Below, in pieces: positions 5,150-6,125 of a DNA stretch of 6,125 nucleotides (position 1 is its first letter; every line of letters starts with the position of its first letter). The DNA lies in NCBI GenBank assembly GCA_003661905.1, contig QMXA01000072.1, positions 1 to 6,125 on the forward strand, read 5' to 3'. The position numbers were made by a program, and so were the translations under genes. This stretch comes from Thermoprotei archaeon (GTDB lineage Archaea > Thermoproteota > Thermoprotei_A > Sulfolobales > Ignisphaeraceae). The notes under the pieces were generated by a model. It was given only the letters and a program-made list of their open reading frames with translations. It was not told the DNA's origin and did not search any database.

Positions 5150-6125
5150 TCAGAGTGTAATATATTTAAGCACTTTCTTATACTTCTTGCCTAATATTCT
5201 TAATAAGTTATCTTTACTTAGCCTTTCTTCATTCCTTAGCTTCAGAATTCTTCTTGCAGTACGAGGCCCTATTCCTGGAACTCTTACTAATTCATTATAT
5301 GTTGCAGTATTGAGATCTATTGGGAAGAATTCTTTATTTATCTCTGCATATAACTCCTTAGGATCTCTATTGGGCAACATATCTTTAATCAATATATCCT
5401 CAAGTTCCTTAATTGTAAAACCATAACTTCTTATGAGCTCTGCAGCTTGGAATAATCTATAACATCTCCATTTAGGTGCTGGGGCTTTATTCTCTAATGG
5501 TGTGTTTTTTATAGGTATGAATGGAGAGAAGTATATTCTCCTAACACCAATTCGAAATAGCATTTCAGCTGTTTTAAGATGTTCTAAATCAGTATCATTG
5601 CCAAAACCCACTATTGTCTGCGTATCAACTCCTGCCCTTAGTATATTCCTACGCTTAGCTAGTTGCGCCATGTAACTCAGTTTATTTATTATATCTCTAT
5701 ACCAATCACCTTTATCAGGAGCTATATCTTCGAATTCATACCTTGTTGGTGCTTCAATATTTATCCCAGCTCTATCAGCAATCTCAATAGCTCTCTTTAG
5801 AAGAGCTCTACTAGTGCCGGGCATGAGTCTTAGATGTATGTATCCTTTAAAGCCTCTTTTACGTAGTTCTTCAACTACTTCTAGCTCCATCTCAACAGTT
5901 GTGTCAGGATCTTTGTATAGGGCACTAGATATGAATACTCCATTAATTACTCTTGCTTTCCAAAGCTCAATAGCTATATTAACAAGCTTTTCTGGATTCC
6001 AGATTCTTCTTAGAGTTGATGATCTACTTCTTCTAAACATACAATACTTACAGTCATTATTACAGTAAGAGCATAGAAGTGTTTTGAGAAGTTTTACCTT
6101 GGCTGCGGTTCTATATAGTGGTACA
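5150..6125 (-). CDS. Radical SAM / helix-hairpin-helix protein, putative DNA modification or repair type (5' truncated)
   Basis: The frame stays open to the right edge. The ATG at 6040 is not the true start, because the radical SAM motif lies before it: the upstream codons read LLCSYCNNDCKYC, giving CX3CX2C at Cys21, 25, 28 of the visible protein. The barrel follows with GVFISSALYKDPDTTVE, GYIHLRLMPG, NIEAPTRYEF, QTIVGFGND and IYFSPFIPIKNTPLENKAP. The C-terminus has DLNTATYNELVRVPGIGPRTARRI, a helix-hairpin-helix DNA-binding motif (about residues 271-295). This order and the wording of the motifs fit COG4277, a radical SAM family with C-terminal HhH predicted to act in DNA modification or repair and often linked to a uracil-DNA glycosylase-like gene. 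Such a partner would lie outside this window. The substrate is unknown. Confidence 0.9.
   Translation of the reverse strand, partial: VPLYRTAAKVKLLKTLLCSYCNNDCKYCMFRRSRSSTLRRIWNPEKLVNIAIELWKARVINGVFISSALYKDPDTTVEMELEVVEELRKRGFKGYIHLRLMPGTSRALLKRAIEIADRAGINIEAPTRYEFEDIAPDKGDWYRDIINKLSYMAQLAKRRNILRAGVDTQTIVGFGNDTDLEHLKTAEMLFRIGVRRIYFSPFIPIKNTPLENKAPAPKWRCYRLFQAAELIRSYGFTIKELEDILIKDMLPNRDPKELYAEINKEFFPIDLNTATYNELVRVPGIGPRTARRILKLRNEERLSKDNLLRILGKKYKKVLKYITL

Noticed and set aside
5187..6068. Plus-strand ORFs opposite the right-hand radical SAM gene
   Set aside because: They are low-complexity, Ser/Leu-rich translations typical of antisense frames.
1..6125. CRISPR array or tandem repeats
   Set aside because: No regularly spaced direct repeats were seen anywhere in the window.

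Overview
The window looks like a piece of a hyperthermophilic crenarchaeal genome (Desulfurococcales or a related group; inferred). The DNA is AT-rich with many AGA/AGG/ATA codons. Promoters have archaeal TATA boxes, ribosome sites are of the GGTG type, one well-supported gene starts at TTG, and the protein families are archaeal. The exact taxon cannot be fixed from the sequence.

Layout from left to right. (1) A plus-strand gene cut by the left edge fuses a [2Fe-2S] ferredoxin-like domain to a radical SAM domain; it ends at 918. (2) Convergent with it, one base away, is a wrecked minus-strand GPN-loop GTPase gene. Its C-terminal part (920-1438) carries a nonsense codon in the DTPGQ motif and a -1 frameshift near the end. 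A short N-terminal remnant, stopping just after the first residues of the P-loop, lies about 1.5 kb away at 2943-2981. (3) Between the two remnants is a candidate mobile segment (about 1439-2928) bounded by imperfect inverted repeats of about 42 bp. It carries a 47-residue minus-strand protein with an AbrB/MazE-like look and, divergently, a tnpB gene with an intact RuvC triad and zinc ribbon. The 3' end of tnpB encodes a strong GC-rich hairpin with a possible pseudoknot, as expected for a TnpB guide RNA (omega-RNA/reRNA). A palindrome and a TATA-like box lie in the divergent spacer.

(4) The spacer 2973-3184 holds the GPN N-terminal remnant, a GC-rich structured island that may be a non-coding RNA, and a near-palindromic TATA box able to serve both strands. 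(5) A plus-strand two-gene operon follows. Its first gene encodes a threonine-synthase-like protein that lacks the PLP-binding lysine (NPTGSF-L-DRG instead of K) and carries a PadR-type winged helix at its C-terminus. The second, four bases downstream, encodes an unrecognised 180-residue protein with a faint resemblance to a nuclease fold. (6) A minus-strand gene cut by the right edge encodes a radical SAM/helix-hairpin-helix protein of the COG4277 (putative DNA modification/repair) type.

The most notable item is the threonine-synthase-like/PadR fusion. It looks like an enzyme turned into a ligand-sensing transcription regulator, with a perfect dyad at the expected transcription start of its own gene. 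Second is the disrupted GPN GTPase locus, whose two halves appear to mark the outer limits of a TnpB-bearing insertion.
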